Positions 17,140-25,995 of a stretch of DNA of 48,770 nucleotides are shown here, piece by piece (the first letter of the stretch is position 1; the number at the start of each line of letters is the position of its first letter). The DNA comes from Alphaproteobacteria bacterium (GTDB taxonomy: Bacteria > Pseudomonadota > Alphaproteobacteria > Puniceispirillales > Puniceispirillaceae): positions 1 through 48,770 of the forward strand of contig WTJS01000047.1 in NCBI GenBank assembly GCA_011524735.1, written 5' to 3'. Below the pieces are notes generated by a model. It was given only the letters and a program-made list of their open reading frames with translations, had not been told where the DNA came from and searched no databases. A program made the position numbers and the translations under genes.

Positions 17140-19989
17140 ATGTCACCACTTGAGTCATCTTTTGGCGCCATGGACAGCGCCCCTCAGGCCCCGTTTTCAA
17201 GCCGTCATATCGGCCTGAACGCCCATGACGTGACAACGATGCTGGCGACGCTCGGCACCAAGAGCCTTGATGTGCTAATGGAAGAGGTTGTGCCAGCCAA
17301 TATTCGCCGTGATGGCGAGATGCAGATTGGCGCTGCCTTGTCAGAAGCTGAAGTTCTGGCGGAAATGCGTGAGCTTGCTTCGTGCAACCAGATCAAGACT
17401 TCAATGATCGGCATGGGATATTACGGAACCCACACACCGCCGGTGATCCTTCGCAATGTTCTGGAAAATCCTGCCTGGTACACCGCCTACACACCTTACC
17501 AGCCTGAAATCTCGCAGGGCCGACTGGAAGCCATCCTGAACTTTCAGACCATGATCATGGAACTGACAGGCATGGATATCGCCAACGGCTCGCTTCTGGA
17601 TGAAGCCACCGCCGCCGCCGAAGGCATGGCTATGGCGTTCCGCGCCCATCGGGCCAAGGGTACGGTTTTCAGGGTCGACCCTGACACACATCCGCAGACA
17701 CTTGCTGTGTTGCAGACGCGCGCGGCACCCATTGGTATTACGATTGAGGTGAAGTCACCTTCCGAGCCCTATGAGGAAGGTTGTTTTGGCACGTTAATCA
17801 GCTACCCCGGTAGCAGCGGCGAGGTTCGCAACATCCGCCCTGAAATCGACGCCATTCATCAGGCTGGTGGCCTTGCCATTGTTACCACGGACCTTCTGGC
17901 GCTCACCCTGCTGGAAGCGCCCGGCAATCTGGGAGCCGACATGGTTCTGGGCTCGGCCCAGCGCTTTGGCGTGCCGTTTGGTTATGGCGGGCCACATGCT
18001 GCTTTCTTTGCAACCCGCACAGCGCATCAGCGGTCTATCCCAGGGCGTCTTGTCGGCGTCAGCCAGGACAGTGCAGGCCGGATGGCGTACCGCCTTGCCT
18101 TGCAGACGCGCGAACAGCATATCCGCCGCGAAAAGGCGACGTCCAATATCTGTACTGCACAGGTGTTGCTGGCTGTTATGGCTGGCTTTTATGGTCTATG
18201 GCACGGGCCGGAAGGCCTGACCCGCATTGCCCGCCATGCGCATGGTATGGCGGCTCGCTTTGCAGCGGCCATGCAGGCCGCAGGTCGGACACTGCGGCAC
18301 ACCGCATTTTTCGATACTGTAACGATCGAAGCTGCCAACGACCGCGACGATCTGATTGCTGCCGCCCTTGCACAGGATATTAATCTGCGCGCCATGGATG
18401 GTGCCGTCGCCGTCAGTTTCGATGAAACCACAACCGAAGACACTCTGACACGTCTTCTCAATGCGCTGGGAGGCGGACAGCCCGTTGACGCACCGTCCCG
18501 CATCCCGCAGGCACTGGAGCGGGCTGACGGTTTCATGCGCCAGCCTGTATTTCATAAGTACAGAACCGAGACTGAAATGATGCGCTACATGCGCAGCCTT
18601 TCAGACCGCGATCTGGCGCTGGATCGCTGCATGATCCCGCTGGGGTCCTGTACCATGAAGCTGAATGCAACAGCCGAAATGATCCCGGTGACCTGGCCTG
18701 AATTCGCCAATATCCACCCTTATGCGCCGGAATCACAGGCGGCCGGCTATGCCGAGATGATTTCGCGTCTCGAACGCATGCTTGCCGACTGCACAGGCTA
18801 TGCCGCGGTTTCAGTGCAGCCGAATGCCGGATCACAAGGCGAGTTTGCCGGGCTGCTGGCCATTGCGCGTTACCATGCATCGCGTGGTGAATCGCATCGT
18901 AACATCTGCCTGATCCCGCAATCCGCTCATGGTACCAACCCGGCTTCGGCCGCGATGTGTGGCATGAAGGTCGTTGTGGTCAAATGTGATGAAGATGGCA
19001 ATGTCGATATTGAGGATCTGAAGGCAAAGACCGACACGCATCGTGACAATCTTGCCGCGATCATGGTGACCTATCCGTCAACGCATGGCGTCTTTGAGGA
19101 ATCCATCGCCGAGCTGTGTGATATCGTCCATGATGCCGGTGGTCAGGTCTATGTAGACGGTGCGAACCTGAACGCTCTTGTTGGCTATTGCGCCCCGCCT
19201 CAGTTTGGGGCCGATGTCAGCCATCTGAACCTTCACAAGACATTCTGCATCCCGCATGGCGGTGGGGGCCCGGGTGTTGGCCCGATTGGTGTCGCGGAAC
19301 ATCTGGCGCCGTTTCTGCCAGGATCACCCCTTGGCGGCGAAGGTGCGGTCAGTGCCGCTCCGTTTGGATCGGCTGGTATTTTGCCAATTACCTACGCCTA
19401 CATCCGGATGATGGGAAGCAGCGGCCTCAAGGACGCTACTGCCTATGCCATCCTGTCTGCCAACTACATCGCGGCACGGCTGGCATCGCACTATCCGGTT
19501 CTCTATACCGGCGCGAATGACCGTGTTGCGCATGAATGCATCATCGATATTCGTGGCATTCAGGACCGGTGTGGAATTACCAATGAAGATATTGCCAAAC
19601 GGCTAATCGATTTCGGGTTCCATGCACCAACAATGTCCTTCCCAGTTGCCGGCACATTGATGATTGAGCCATCAGAATCTGAATCCATCGCTGAGGTGGA
19701 TCGATTCTGCGAAGCCATGCTGTCGATCGCCGAGGAGATTGGCAAAGTCGAGCGTGGTGAGTGGCCTGCCGACGACAACCCGTTGGTCAATGCACCACAC
19801 ACTGCTGAAGATCTGCTGGCTGACGAGTGGCAACATGCCTATAGCCGCAGCGACGCGGCAAATCCAAAAGGTGACAGTCAGGCAAACAAATATTGGCCAC
19901 CGGTAGGGCGTGTCGACAATGCCTATGGTGACCGTAATCTGATCTGCTCTTGCCCATCCATTGATGAATGGGAAGCTGCCGCGGAATAG
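17140..19989 (+). CDS. gcvP: Glycine dehydrogenase (decarboxylating), single-chain P protein
   Basis: A 949-residue, PLP-dependent P protein that decarboxylates glycine and loads the aminomethyl group on GcvH. It is the fused form: the N-terminal half (about 1-450, starting [21 protein letters not shown]) corresponds to GcvPA. The C-terminal half corresponds to GcvPB, with the PLP lysine K700 in [22 protein letters not shown]. The [14 protein letters not shown] segment (about 502-515) and [12 protein letters not shown] are also diagnostic. The start ATG is preceded by AAAGGAGAAGG. No L-protein (lipoamide dehydrogenase) is present in the operon, so it must be supplied from elsewhere. A terminator follows about 40 bases after the stop. 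Confidence 0.97.
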   Translation: MSPLESSFGAMDSAPQAPFSSRHIGLNAHDVTTMLATLGTKSLDVLMEEVVPANIRRDGEMQIGAALSEAEVLAEMRELASCNQIKTSMIGMGYYGTHTPPVILRNVLENPAWYTAYTPYQPEISQGRLEAILNFQTMIMELTGMDIANGSLLDEATAAAEGMAMAFRAHRAKGTVFRVDPDTHPQTLAVLQTRAAPIGITIEVKSPSEPYEEGCFGTLISYPGSSGEVRNIRPEIDAIHQAGGLAIVTTDLLALTLLEAPGNLGADMVLGSAQRFGVPFGYGGPHAAFFATRTAHQRSIPGRLVGVSQDSAGRMAYRLALQTREQHIRREKATSNICTAQVLLAVMAGFYGLWHGPEGLTRIARHAHGMAARFAAAMQAAGRTLRHTAFFDTVTIEAANDRDDLIAAALAQDINLRAMDGAVAVSFDETTTEDTLTRLLNALGGGQPVDAPSRIPQALERADGFMRQPVFHKYRTETEMMRYMRSLSDRDLALDRCMIPLGSCTMKLNATAEMIPVTWPEFANIHPYAPESQAAGYAEMISRLERMLADCTGYAAVSVQPNAGSQGEFAGLLAIARYHASRGESHRNICLIPQSAHGTNPASAAMCGMKVVVVKCDEDGNVDIEDLKAKTDTHRDNLAAIMVTYPSTHGVFEESIAELCDIVHDAGGQVYVDGANLNALVGYCAPPQFGADVSHLNLHKTFCIPHGGGGPGVGPIGVAEHLAPFLPGSPLGGEGAVSAAPFGSAGILPITYAYIRMMGSSGLKDATAYAILSANYIAARLASHYPVLYTGANDRVAHECIIDIRGIQDRCGITNEDIAKRLIDFGFHAPTMSFPVAGTLMIEPSESESIAEVDRFCEAMLSIAEEIGKVERGEWPADDNPLVNAPHTAEDLLADEWQHAYSRSDAANPKGDSQANKYWPPVGRVDNAYGDRNLICSCPSIDEWEAAAE

Positions 19990-20026
19990 ACGTCAGCTGG
20001 AAAGCTGACCATCCAGAACATTTTCA

Positions 20027-20060
20027 CCCCTGGCCATACTGCTTGGCCGGGGTTTTTCTT
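20027..20060 (+). terminator. Terminator of the gcv operon
   Basis: CCCC-GGCCA (20027-20036, one bulged T) pairs with TGGCC-GGGG (20044-20052) around a seven-base loop, followed by TTTTTCTT. A smaller perfect hairpin (GTCAGCT/AGCTGAC, 19992-20009) lies between the gcvP stop and this terminator. Confidence 0.88.
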
Positions 20061-20172
20061 GACCACCATCAGACGTGATCCTTTTTGCGGTGATGTGTTG
20101 CAGAATCTTTGCGCCGGCCGGATCACCAGACTAAGCTCGCCTTAAAGGCTGCTACAAAGGAAAGACACTGGC

Positions 20173-21777
20173 ATGGGCAATCCTAAATTTCGCAATCTGG
20201 AATACCCCGGGCGGTCACCTGTTGCGGCCCCGAATGGTATGGCCAGCACATCCCATCCCCTGTCTACGCAGGCTGCCATACGCGTCCTTCAGGACGGGGG
20301 CAATGCCCTTGATGCAGCGATTGCCGCTGCCGCTGTTCAGGGGGTTGTAGAACCGCAATCCACCGGCATTGGTGGCGACTGTTTCGTGCTATATGCGCCC
20401 GCTGGAAAACAGGACATCATCGCCTTCAACGGGTCTGGCCGGGCGCCGGCAGGACTTAGTTCTGAGGGCCTTCTGGAAACAGGCATTTCCAAAATTGATC
20501 TGACGTCACCACATGCAGTGACAATTCCTGGCGCAGTGGATGCCTGGGTGCGGCTGAATCGGGATCACGGCCGGACTGATCTGGCCCGTTTGCTGGCACC
20601 CGCGATCGAATATGCACGTGACGGCTATCCCATTACGCAGCGTGTCTCCAAGGATTTTGCACTGGCCGCGCCGCGCCTTGACGCCGATGCAAGGGCGGTA
20701 TTCTGCCCTGGCGGCAATCCTGTTGGCCTTGGTGAACGGCATGCCCAACCAGCTCTCGCACGGACACTTGAACTGATCGCCGCAAAGGGCCGAGACGGCT
20801 TCTACAAGGGCGAGGTCGCTGACGACATCCTGGCCAAACTAAACAGCCTTGGTGGAATGCAGACTCAGGATGATTTTAATCAGGCAGGCGGCGATTATGT
20901 TACCCCGATCAGCGCGCCATTCCGTGGGCAGACGATCTGGCAATGCCCGCCAAATGGCCAAGGTGTGATTGCGCTGATGCTGCTGAACATCATGTCCGAT
21001 ATTCCAACCTTTGGCGACGATCCTTTATCCGTGGATCGGATCCATCACGAGATTGAGGCAGGCCGTCTTGCCTACCGTGACCGCAACGCGGTTCTTGCCG
21101 ATCCTGATCAGGTCAATGTGCCTGTAAATCACATGCTGCAACCTGAATACGCGGCCACACTGCGCGACATGATCAAGCCTGACATCCGCATAGATCCGAT
21201 GCCAGCGAGCCAGCTGACATCACATGCCAGCACGGTCTATATCAGCGTCGTCGATCGCGACCGCAATGTCTGCAGCTTCATCAACACCCTGTTCTGGGGA
21301 TTTGGCTCGGGAATCATGGCCCCAAAAAGCGGAGTGCTGCTGCAGAATCGGGGGGCTGGATTTGTTGTCGACCCCAATCATCCGAATGGTGTTCAACCAA
21401 ACAAGCGGCCACTTCACACCATCATTCCGGGAATGGCCACCAAGGATGGCAGACCAACCCTGTGCTTTGGGGTCATGGGCGGAGATTATCAGGCATTTGG
21501 TCACATGCAGCTTCTGACGCGCATGTATGACTATGGTATGGACATTCAGATGGCACAGGACACTGCCCGTTTCTTTCCGCACCCCTTTGCTGACTCCGTT
21601 GAGGTCGAGGCGCCAATTTCGGAAGATATTCGGAACACCCTGCGACAGCGCGGTCATCCAATCAAACCAGCCTCCCGCCCTATTGGTGGATCGCAAGCCA
21701 TTGCCATTGACTGGCATACCGGGCTGCTGACAGCCGGATCAGACCCGCGCAAGGATGGTTGCGCCATGGGATATTGA
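20173..21777 (+). CDS. ggt: Gamma-glutamyltransferase family enzyme, cytosolic type
   Basis: A 534-residue member of the gamma-glutamyltransferase family of self-processing Ntn hydrolases. The N-terminal part has NGMASTSHPLSTQAAIRVLQDGGNALDAAIA and the substrate Arg loop NGSGRAPAG. The autocleavage nucleophile is most likely Thr354 in HASTVYISVVD, which aligns with the TTHYSVVD of classical enzymes but with Val-Tyr in place of Thr-His. The oxyanion glycines are in RPIGGSQA. There is no signal peptide, so it should act in the cytosol, unlike periplasmic GGTs that degrade glutathione. Related proteins include glutathione hydrolases and acylases, so the substrate is open. The 2OG-Fe(II) oxygenase gene starts 29 bases downstream, in the same operon. 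Confidence 0.85.
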   Translation: MGNPKFRNLEYPGRSPVAAPNGMASTSHPLSTQAAIRVLQDGGNALDAAIAAAAVQGVVEPQSTGIGGDCFVLYAPAGKQDIIAFNGSGRAPAGLSSEGLLETGISKIDLTSPHAVTIPGAVDAWVRLNRDHGRTDLARLLAPAIEYARDGYPITQRVSKDFALAAPRLDADARAVFCPGGNPVGLGERHAQPALARTLELIAAKGRDGFYKGEVADDILAKLNSLGGMQTQDDFNQAGGDYVTPISAPFRGQTIWQCPPNGQGVIALMLLNIMSDIPTFGDDPLSVDRIHHEIEAGRLAYRDRNAVLADPDQVNVPVNHMLQPEYAATLRDMIKPDIRIDPMPASQLTSHASTVYISVVDRDRNVCSFINTLFWGFGSGIMAPKSGVLLQNRGAGFVVDPNHPNGVQPNKRPLHTIIPGMATKDGRPTLCFGVMGGDYQAFGHMQLLTRMYDYGMDIQMAQDTARFFPHPFADSVEVEAPISEDIRNTLRQRGHPIKPASRPIGGSQAIAIDWHTGLLTAGSDPRKDGCAMGY

Positions 21778-21806
21778 TAAATCAATCACGACAGAGGCCA
21801 AACCAG

Positions 21807-22589
21807 ATGGCACAGCTTTATGACATTATCGACCAGCAGAACTGCCAGCTGGAGGATGACAGCTTTATCACCCATTGTCGTGCCACGCTGGATCAGGATG
21901 GGGTCCTGACAATCCCTGGGTTTCTAAAGGAAGAAGCCATATCCAGGCTTGTTGCCGAAGCAGAAGCTGGCAAGCCAGATGCCTTCTTCACAAGCTCAAC
22001 CCATAATGTCTATCTGACACCCAAACGGGACGATCTTGCAGATGATCATGTCTTCAACCGTCAGATCACGTCCTCAAAGGGCTGCATCACCACGGACCAG
22101 GTCACAGCCGAATCAGGGCTCCACGTCATTTATGATTCACCGCAGTTCCGCAGCTTCCTGGCACAGATTGTTGGCGAGGCGGCGCTTCACGAATATGCCG
22201 ACCCGCTATCCTCGATCAATGTGCATTATGCCGGCGCCGGGCAGGAGCTAGGCTGGCATTTTGACAATTCCGCCTTTGCCGTGACCCTGCTATTGCAGGC
22301 CCCTGAAGGTGGCGGTGAATTTCAATATGTGCGCGACCTTCGCGATGCTGACGGCGGCGACATGAATTTCTCGGGCGTAGAAAAAGTGCTGGACGGCCGG
22401 CATGCTCCCGCCACGCTGGAGGTTACGCCCGGCACGCTCGTGTTGTTCAGGGGGCGCAATTCGATGCACCGGGTGACACCAACCATTGGCGAGCGCACTC
22501 GCATACTTGTGGTTCTGGCCTATAATGCAACGCCTGGGGTCGCCCTGTCAGAGGCAGCCCGCATGACCTTTTACGGCAGACTTGGCTAG
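21807..22589 (+). CDS. 2-oxoglutarate/Fe(II)-dependent oxygenase
   Basis: A 260-residue double-stranded beta-helix oxygenase. The iron triad is visible as H151 and D153 (GWHFDNS) and the distal H221 (MHRVTP); the following RTRILVVLAY supplies the 2OG-binding Arg. It has HxD rather than the HxG of the amino-acid halogenases, so hydroxylation or another oxidation is expected. The N-terminal LDQDGVLTIPGFL is typical of the PhyH/2OG group. An upstream ATG (21759) would overlap ggt; I choose 21807 (MAQLYDII), preceded by GAGGCC. It probably shares a transcript with ggt. Its stop TAG overlaps the stop of the convergent lipoprotein gene within a single CTAG. Confidence 0.88.
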   Translation: MAQLYDIIDQQNCQLEDDSFITHCRATLDQDGVLTIPGFLKEEAISRLVAEAEAGKPDAFFTSSTHNVYLTPKRDDLADDHVFNRQITSSKGCITTDQVTAESGLHVIYDSPQFRSFLAQIVGEAALHEYADPLSSINVHYAGAGQELGWHFDNSAFAVTLLLQAPEGGGEFQYVRDLRDADGGDMNFSGVEKVLDGRHAPATLEVTPGTLVLFRGRNSMHRVTPTIGERTRILVVLAYNATPGVALSEAARMTFYGRLG

Positions 22590-23191
22590 AGAGCTGCCTT
22601 CAGCTCACCAGCAAAGACAAGAATGGCTTCTGACAGCGCCTCGCCAATAGCGGTGACGCCGGCTGCAGGTGTCTCAGCCTCAAGAGGTGCACGGCCCCAA
22701 TAGCTGCGGGCCAGCACAACGTCGCCCTTGGCCGATTTGACGGTGGCGTCAAAATTCACCATGGCTTCGCCGCCGGGCGCAAAAGCGAAACGGGTCACTG
22801 TCAGCACCATCCGATAATCAGCCCCGCGAACCGCATCGGAATTGCCAAAATACAGCTCATCCTGTGCATCATTGATGGATGTGGTGAAAGCCCTCTCCAC
22901 CAGGGTGGGTGTTGCCACATGCCAGAAATGACCACGCTCCTCGCGGAAGCGAGCCGGATTATCACCTGTCATGATGACAAGAGACCGACCTGACTGAAGA
23001 CCTCGAATATCGACACGGCGGATTTCCACGGTAGCGGATGTGCCAAAATCGATAGCGGGAAGGCTGACCTCAAGATCGTAATGCGTATCGGGATTACGAG
23101 CTGGCGCAGCACTGCAGGCTGCCAGAAGACAAGCGCCAAGGATCACGCCAAGGATCGCACGAAACATATTGAGTGGTGCAGGCATCTTCAT
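22586..23191 (-). CDS. ABC-type transport auxiliary lipoprotein (PqiC-like)
   Basis: A 201-residue lipoprotein of the ABC-transport auxiliary (PqiC/YmbA-like) family. The signal ends in the lipobox LLAAC with the Cys near residue 26. The mature domain begins YDLEVSLPAIDFG and contains the family-like elements VEIRRVDIRGLQSGRSLVIM and LVERAFTTSINDAQ. Such lipoproteins sit in the outer membrane and work with MCE proteins in lipid or solvent transport. It is the last gene of the mlaE-F-D operon, five bases after mlaD. Two starts are possible; the second Met (23185) has better spacing to AGGGAG. Confidence 0.88.
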   Translation of the reverse strand: MKMPAPLNMFRAILGVILGACLLAACSAAPARNPDTHYDLEVSLPAIDFGTSATVEIRRVDIRGLQSGRSLVIMTGDNPARFREERGHFWHVATPTLVERAFTTSINDAQDELYFGNSDAVRGADYRMVLTVTRFAFAPGGEAMVNFDATVKSAKGDVVLARSYWGRAPLEAETPAAGVTAIGEALSEAILVFAGELKAAL

Positions 23192-23196
23192 CTCCC

Positions 23197-24288
23197 TTAC
23201 TCGCTGCCACGAATGATCAGGCTTGGATCATCACGGAGGCGGGCCGTCATTTCTTCGATGTTCATTGCTGACGCTTCCATGCGTTGCAGGAACCCATCAA
23301 GGCGATCCTGACTGAACTCGCTGATCTTCTGAACATTTTCGGAAGTTGTCATGCTGGTGCCGACAATCTCGCCTATATCTTTCTGGATATTCTTCATCTC
23401 AGTCAGAATGTCGGTCACCATGCCGATATTCTCATCGCTCAGCGCAGTCTCTACCTGCAGAGTGGCGCGGTTCGCTGATTTCAGCGTTGTTTCGAGCTCT
23501 GCCGCCGCCGAGTCGATCCGGCCAAGGATACCTTCGATACGCTCAAGGTTGCTTTCCGAGGCAACACGAACCGCCCCGGAGGTTACTTCTGCCGCATCAT
23601 TTGCGATTTCGATGACGCCTTCCGAGGCCTTTTCAACATTAGCAATCGTCCTGTTGATCGCGTCGGTATTCTCACGGCCGGTAATATCCGCAATATTGGC
23701 TGTTGTGGCTTCAATGTTCGACATGATTGCCGGCGTGTTCTGGGCAAGCGCGCCAGAAAGAACGGAAACCGCTGACAATGTTCCGCGCCCTTCGGTATCA
23801 AGGACATCACGAAGCGTTGTCAGAAGCGGGGCCACATGAGTCTGGGCGATTTCGGTCAGCTCATCTGCCGTCTTGCTGATCTCGGCCATGACATTGACCG
23901 CTGTCATCGACTGAATCTCGGCTCCCGGCGCCAATGGTGTGGCTGTGCCGGCACTGATCTGAATGGCGTTGGCAGATAGCAGGGAAACAGACGAGATTTC
24001 GGCAATGGAGTCCGACGGGATAACCCAGTCCTTCTGAATGTCCAAATTTACTCGAAACCGCATTCCATTTTCATCCGCCAATGGATCCACATCCGCAACC
24101 GAACCAATGATATAGCCTTCATAGACAACAGCAGCGCCAGCACGAAGGCCGGCAACATTCTTGAAATAAGTGTGATAGCGATCTGGCGCACCGATCTGGC
24201 CTCTTACCACAAGGAAGATGGCCACGATCAGAGCAAAGCCTGTCAGCACAAAAAGTCCTGCAAGAAAATCAGCCTGTTTCCACCGCAT
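23197..24288 (-). CDS. mlaD: MlaD-family MCE substrate-binding protein
   Basis: A 363-residue, membrane-anchored MCE-domain protein. One N-terminal helix (FLAGLFVLTGFALIVAIFLVV, about residues 7-27) is followed by the MCE domain (about 35-125, YHTYFKNVAGLRAGAAVVYEGYIIGSV). A long helical C-terminal region (about 130-350) rich in Thr/Ala/Glu heptads then follows, ending in MTARLRDDPSLII. Hexameric MCE rings ferry phospholipids between the inner and outer membranes using the MlaFE ATPase and permease. The extended coiled-coil tail is longer than in E. coli MlaD and closer to plant/cyanobacterial or mammalian-cell-entry-like versions. It sits between mlaF and the auxiliary lipoprotein. Confidence 0.92.
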   Translation of the reverse strand: MRWKQADFLAGLFVLTGFALIVAIFLVVRGQIGAPDRYHTYFKNVAGLRAGAAVVYEGYIIGSVADVDPLADENGMRFRVNLDIQKDWVIPSDSIAEISSVSLLSANAIQISAGTATPLAPGAEIQSMTAVNVMAEISKTADELTEIAQTHVAPLLTTLRDVLDTEGRGTLSAVSVLSGALAQNTPAIMSNIEATTANIADITGRENTDAINRTIANVEKASEGVIEIANDAAEVTSGAVRVASESNLERIEGILGRIDSAAAELETTLKSANRATLQVETALSDENIGMVTDILTEMKNIQKDIGEIVGTSMTTSENVQKISEFSQDRLDGFLQRMEASAMNIEEMTARLRDDPSLIIRGSE

Positions 24289-24307
24289 GATCTATACCCC
24301 CACCTCT

Positions 24308-25099
24308 CTAGGCTTCGCCAACAAGGCGTCGAAGATGCGCCTCGGGATCGAATTCTTCGTCTTCAGCAACCCGGTTGATCAGGTTCTGAATTCTTTGATT
24401 ACTGCTTGCCTTGATCTCGGCAACCGTGCCGGAAAAAATGATGTATCCGCGATCAAGCACCACAATCCGGTCGGCAATCTTAAAGGCGCTTTCCAGTTCA
24501 TGCGTCACAACAACGACACTCATGCCCAATGAATCACGAAGCTTGATGATCAACTCGTCCAGCGCAGCCGCAACGACAGGGTCGAGCCCGGCTGATGGTT
24601 CATCCATAAAGGTCAGCCGGGGATCAAGAGCGATGGCGCGTGCGACGGCCACACGCTTTAACATGCCGCCTGACAGTTCGGACGGAAGCAGGTCCTCCTT
24701 GCCAAGAAGTCCAACAAAATCGAGCTTCATCCGGACAATAATGTCTATTGTTTCGCGATCGAGATCGGAATGTTCGACAAGCGGAAGAGCCACATTCTGG
24801 CCGACGGTCAGAGATGACAGAAGCGCACCAGACTGAAAGGCAACACCAATCCCCTTGAGAAGCTTCAGCCGTTCATTTTCTGAGACCCCGTAAAGCGATT
24901 CACCGAACAGCGACACGTCGCCCTGCATGGGCTCCTTCAGGCCAATGAGATGCCGCAGAAAGGTCGATTTACCCGATCCTGACCCGCCCATAATGACGAC
25001 AATTTCACCATGAGCGATCTCCATATTGCACCCATGGATCACCGGCGTGCCATTATAGCCACCCATCAGGTCGGACACGATGATTGGAGATACTGCCAT
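24308..25099 (-). CDS. mlaF: ABC transporter ATP-binding protein (MlaF)
   Basis: A 263-residue ATPase of the MlaF/Ttg2A type. The Walker A motif GGSGSGKST, the signature LSGGMLKRVAVARA and Walker B RLTFMDEPSAGLDP are complete, and the H-loop His lies in VVVTHELESAF. It hydrolyses ATP to power the MlaE permease and the MCE protein for lipid transport. It lies 9 bases after mlaE and 19 bases before mlaD in one operon. The C-terminal RIQNLINRV is characteristic of MlaF proteins. Confidence 0.95.
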   Translation of the reverse strand: MAVSPIIVSDLMGGYNGTPVIHGCNMEIAHGEIVVIMGGSGSGKSTFLRHLIGLKEPMQGDVSLFGESLYGVSENERLKLLKGIGVAFQSGALLSSLTVGQNVALPLVEHSDLDRETIDIIVRMKLDFVGLLGKEDLLPSELSGGMLKRVAVARAIALDPRLTFMDEPSAGLDPVVAAALDELIIKLRDSLGMSVVVVTHELESAFKIADRIVVLDRGYIIFSGTVAEIKASSNQRIQNLINRVAEDEEFDPEAHLRRLVGEA

Positions 25100-25108
25100 T
25101 CCCGTCCC

Positions 25109-25924
25109 CTAAAGCAGCAGGATGACCAAAGTGTCAGCTGCGATAATCGCGCCAATGCAGGTCACCACGGATGAGGTTGTCGCCCGGCCCAGAACCTCTG
25201 CCCCACCGGATACGCCAAGGCCCATCACAATACCGATCAGCGCAATCAGAAAGGCAAACAGCACAGACTTGCCAAAGCAGTGGGCGAGGTCTTCCATAGT
25301 TACGACCGACAGGATATCGGCCCAGTAGGCCTGCGAGGCGATGCCAATTGTGGCTTCGATATAGAGCTGTCCAGCGCCAAGCGATGCCACAGTTGCCACA
25401 GCCACCAGAATGGGAAGCGAAATCAACAGCCCGAAGAGGGCTGGCGCAACAATGAAGCGAACCGGTGAAATGCCCATGACGGTCAGGGCATCAATTTCCC
25501 CATTGAGGCGCATCGACCCCACGCGGCTGGCAAGCTGCGATCCGGAACGGCCGGCAACGATAATGCCTGTGATCAGCGGTGCAAACTCCCGTGGGATCGA
25601 TAGGGCAAGCCCGAACGTCACCTGGGTTTCAGCCCCAAAAATACGCAGCGAATGAATCCCCTGAATTGACAGCATCACCCCAATGGTCGCCGCCATTAAA
25701 ACCACGACAGGAAGGGATTGGATGCCCCCTGTAATGATTTCCTGAACAACGTGACGCAGACGCACCGGCTGGCCGATCGACGGCCCGCGGATCAGAAGAT
25801 AGAAGGAATCAAAAATGAGACGCGCCGCCTGCCCAACAAAGGCAATCGCCTGAATCAAGCCAAGTCCGATATCGGCAATCCGCCGGGTGGTTCGCTGGGC
25901 GATCCTGTCGAGGCGCTGTTCCAT
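25109..25924 (-). CDS. mlaE: MlaE family ABC transporter permease
   Basis: A 271-residue integral membrane permease of the MlaE (YrbE) family with about five to six helices. Landmarks are PREFAPLITGIIVAGRSGSQLASRVGSM and the MNGEIDALTVMGISPVRFIVAPALFG-like segment (here LNGEIDALTVMG). With MlaF and MlaD it makes the inner-membrane lipid transporter. I choose the ATG at 25924 (MEQRLDRIAQ); the longer TTG frame at 25951 has no ribosome site. It is the first gene of the operon (mlaE-mlaF-mlaD-lipoprotein), with a candidate promoter directly upstream. Confidence 0.93.
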   Translation of the reverse strand: MEQRLDRIAQRTTRRIADIGLGLIQAIAFVGQAARLIFDSFYLLIRGPSIGQPVRLRHVVQEIITGGIQSLPVVVLMAATIGVMLSIQGIHSLRIFGAETQVTFGLALSIPREFAPLITGIIVAGRSGSQLASRVGSMRLNGEIDALTVMGISPVRFIVAPALFGLLISLPILVAVATVASLGAGQLYIEATIGIASQAYWADILSVVTMEDLAHCFGKSVLFAFLIALIGIVMGLGVSGGAEVLGRATTSSVVTCIGAIIAADTLVILLL

Positions 25925-25960
25925 ACCGATGGCATAACTTTGAATTAGCAAAAAATCAAT

Positions 25961-25989
25961 TAGTTAAGTTGATAATGCAATTGGATCAA
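25961..25989 (-). promoter_or_regulatory. Candidate promoter of the mla operon
   Basis: On the minus strand TTGATC (25984-25989) and TAACTA (25961-25966) are 17 bases apart in an AT-rich patch. A start near 25954 would leave about a 30-base leader before the mlaE ATG. The match to consensus is moderate and there is no experimental support. Confidence 0.35.
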
Positions 25990-25995
25990 CGGCTT

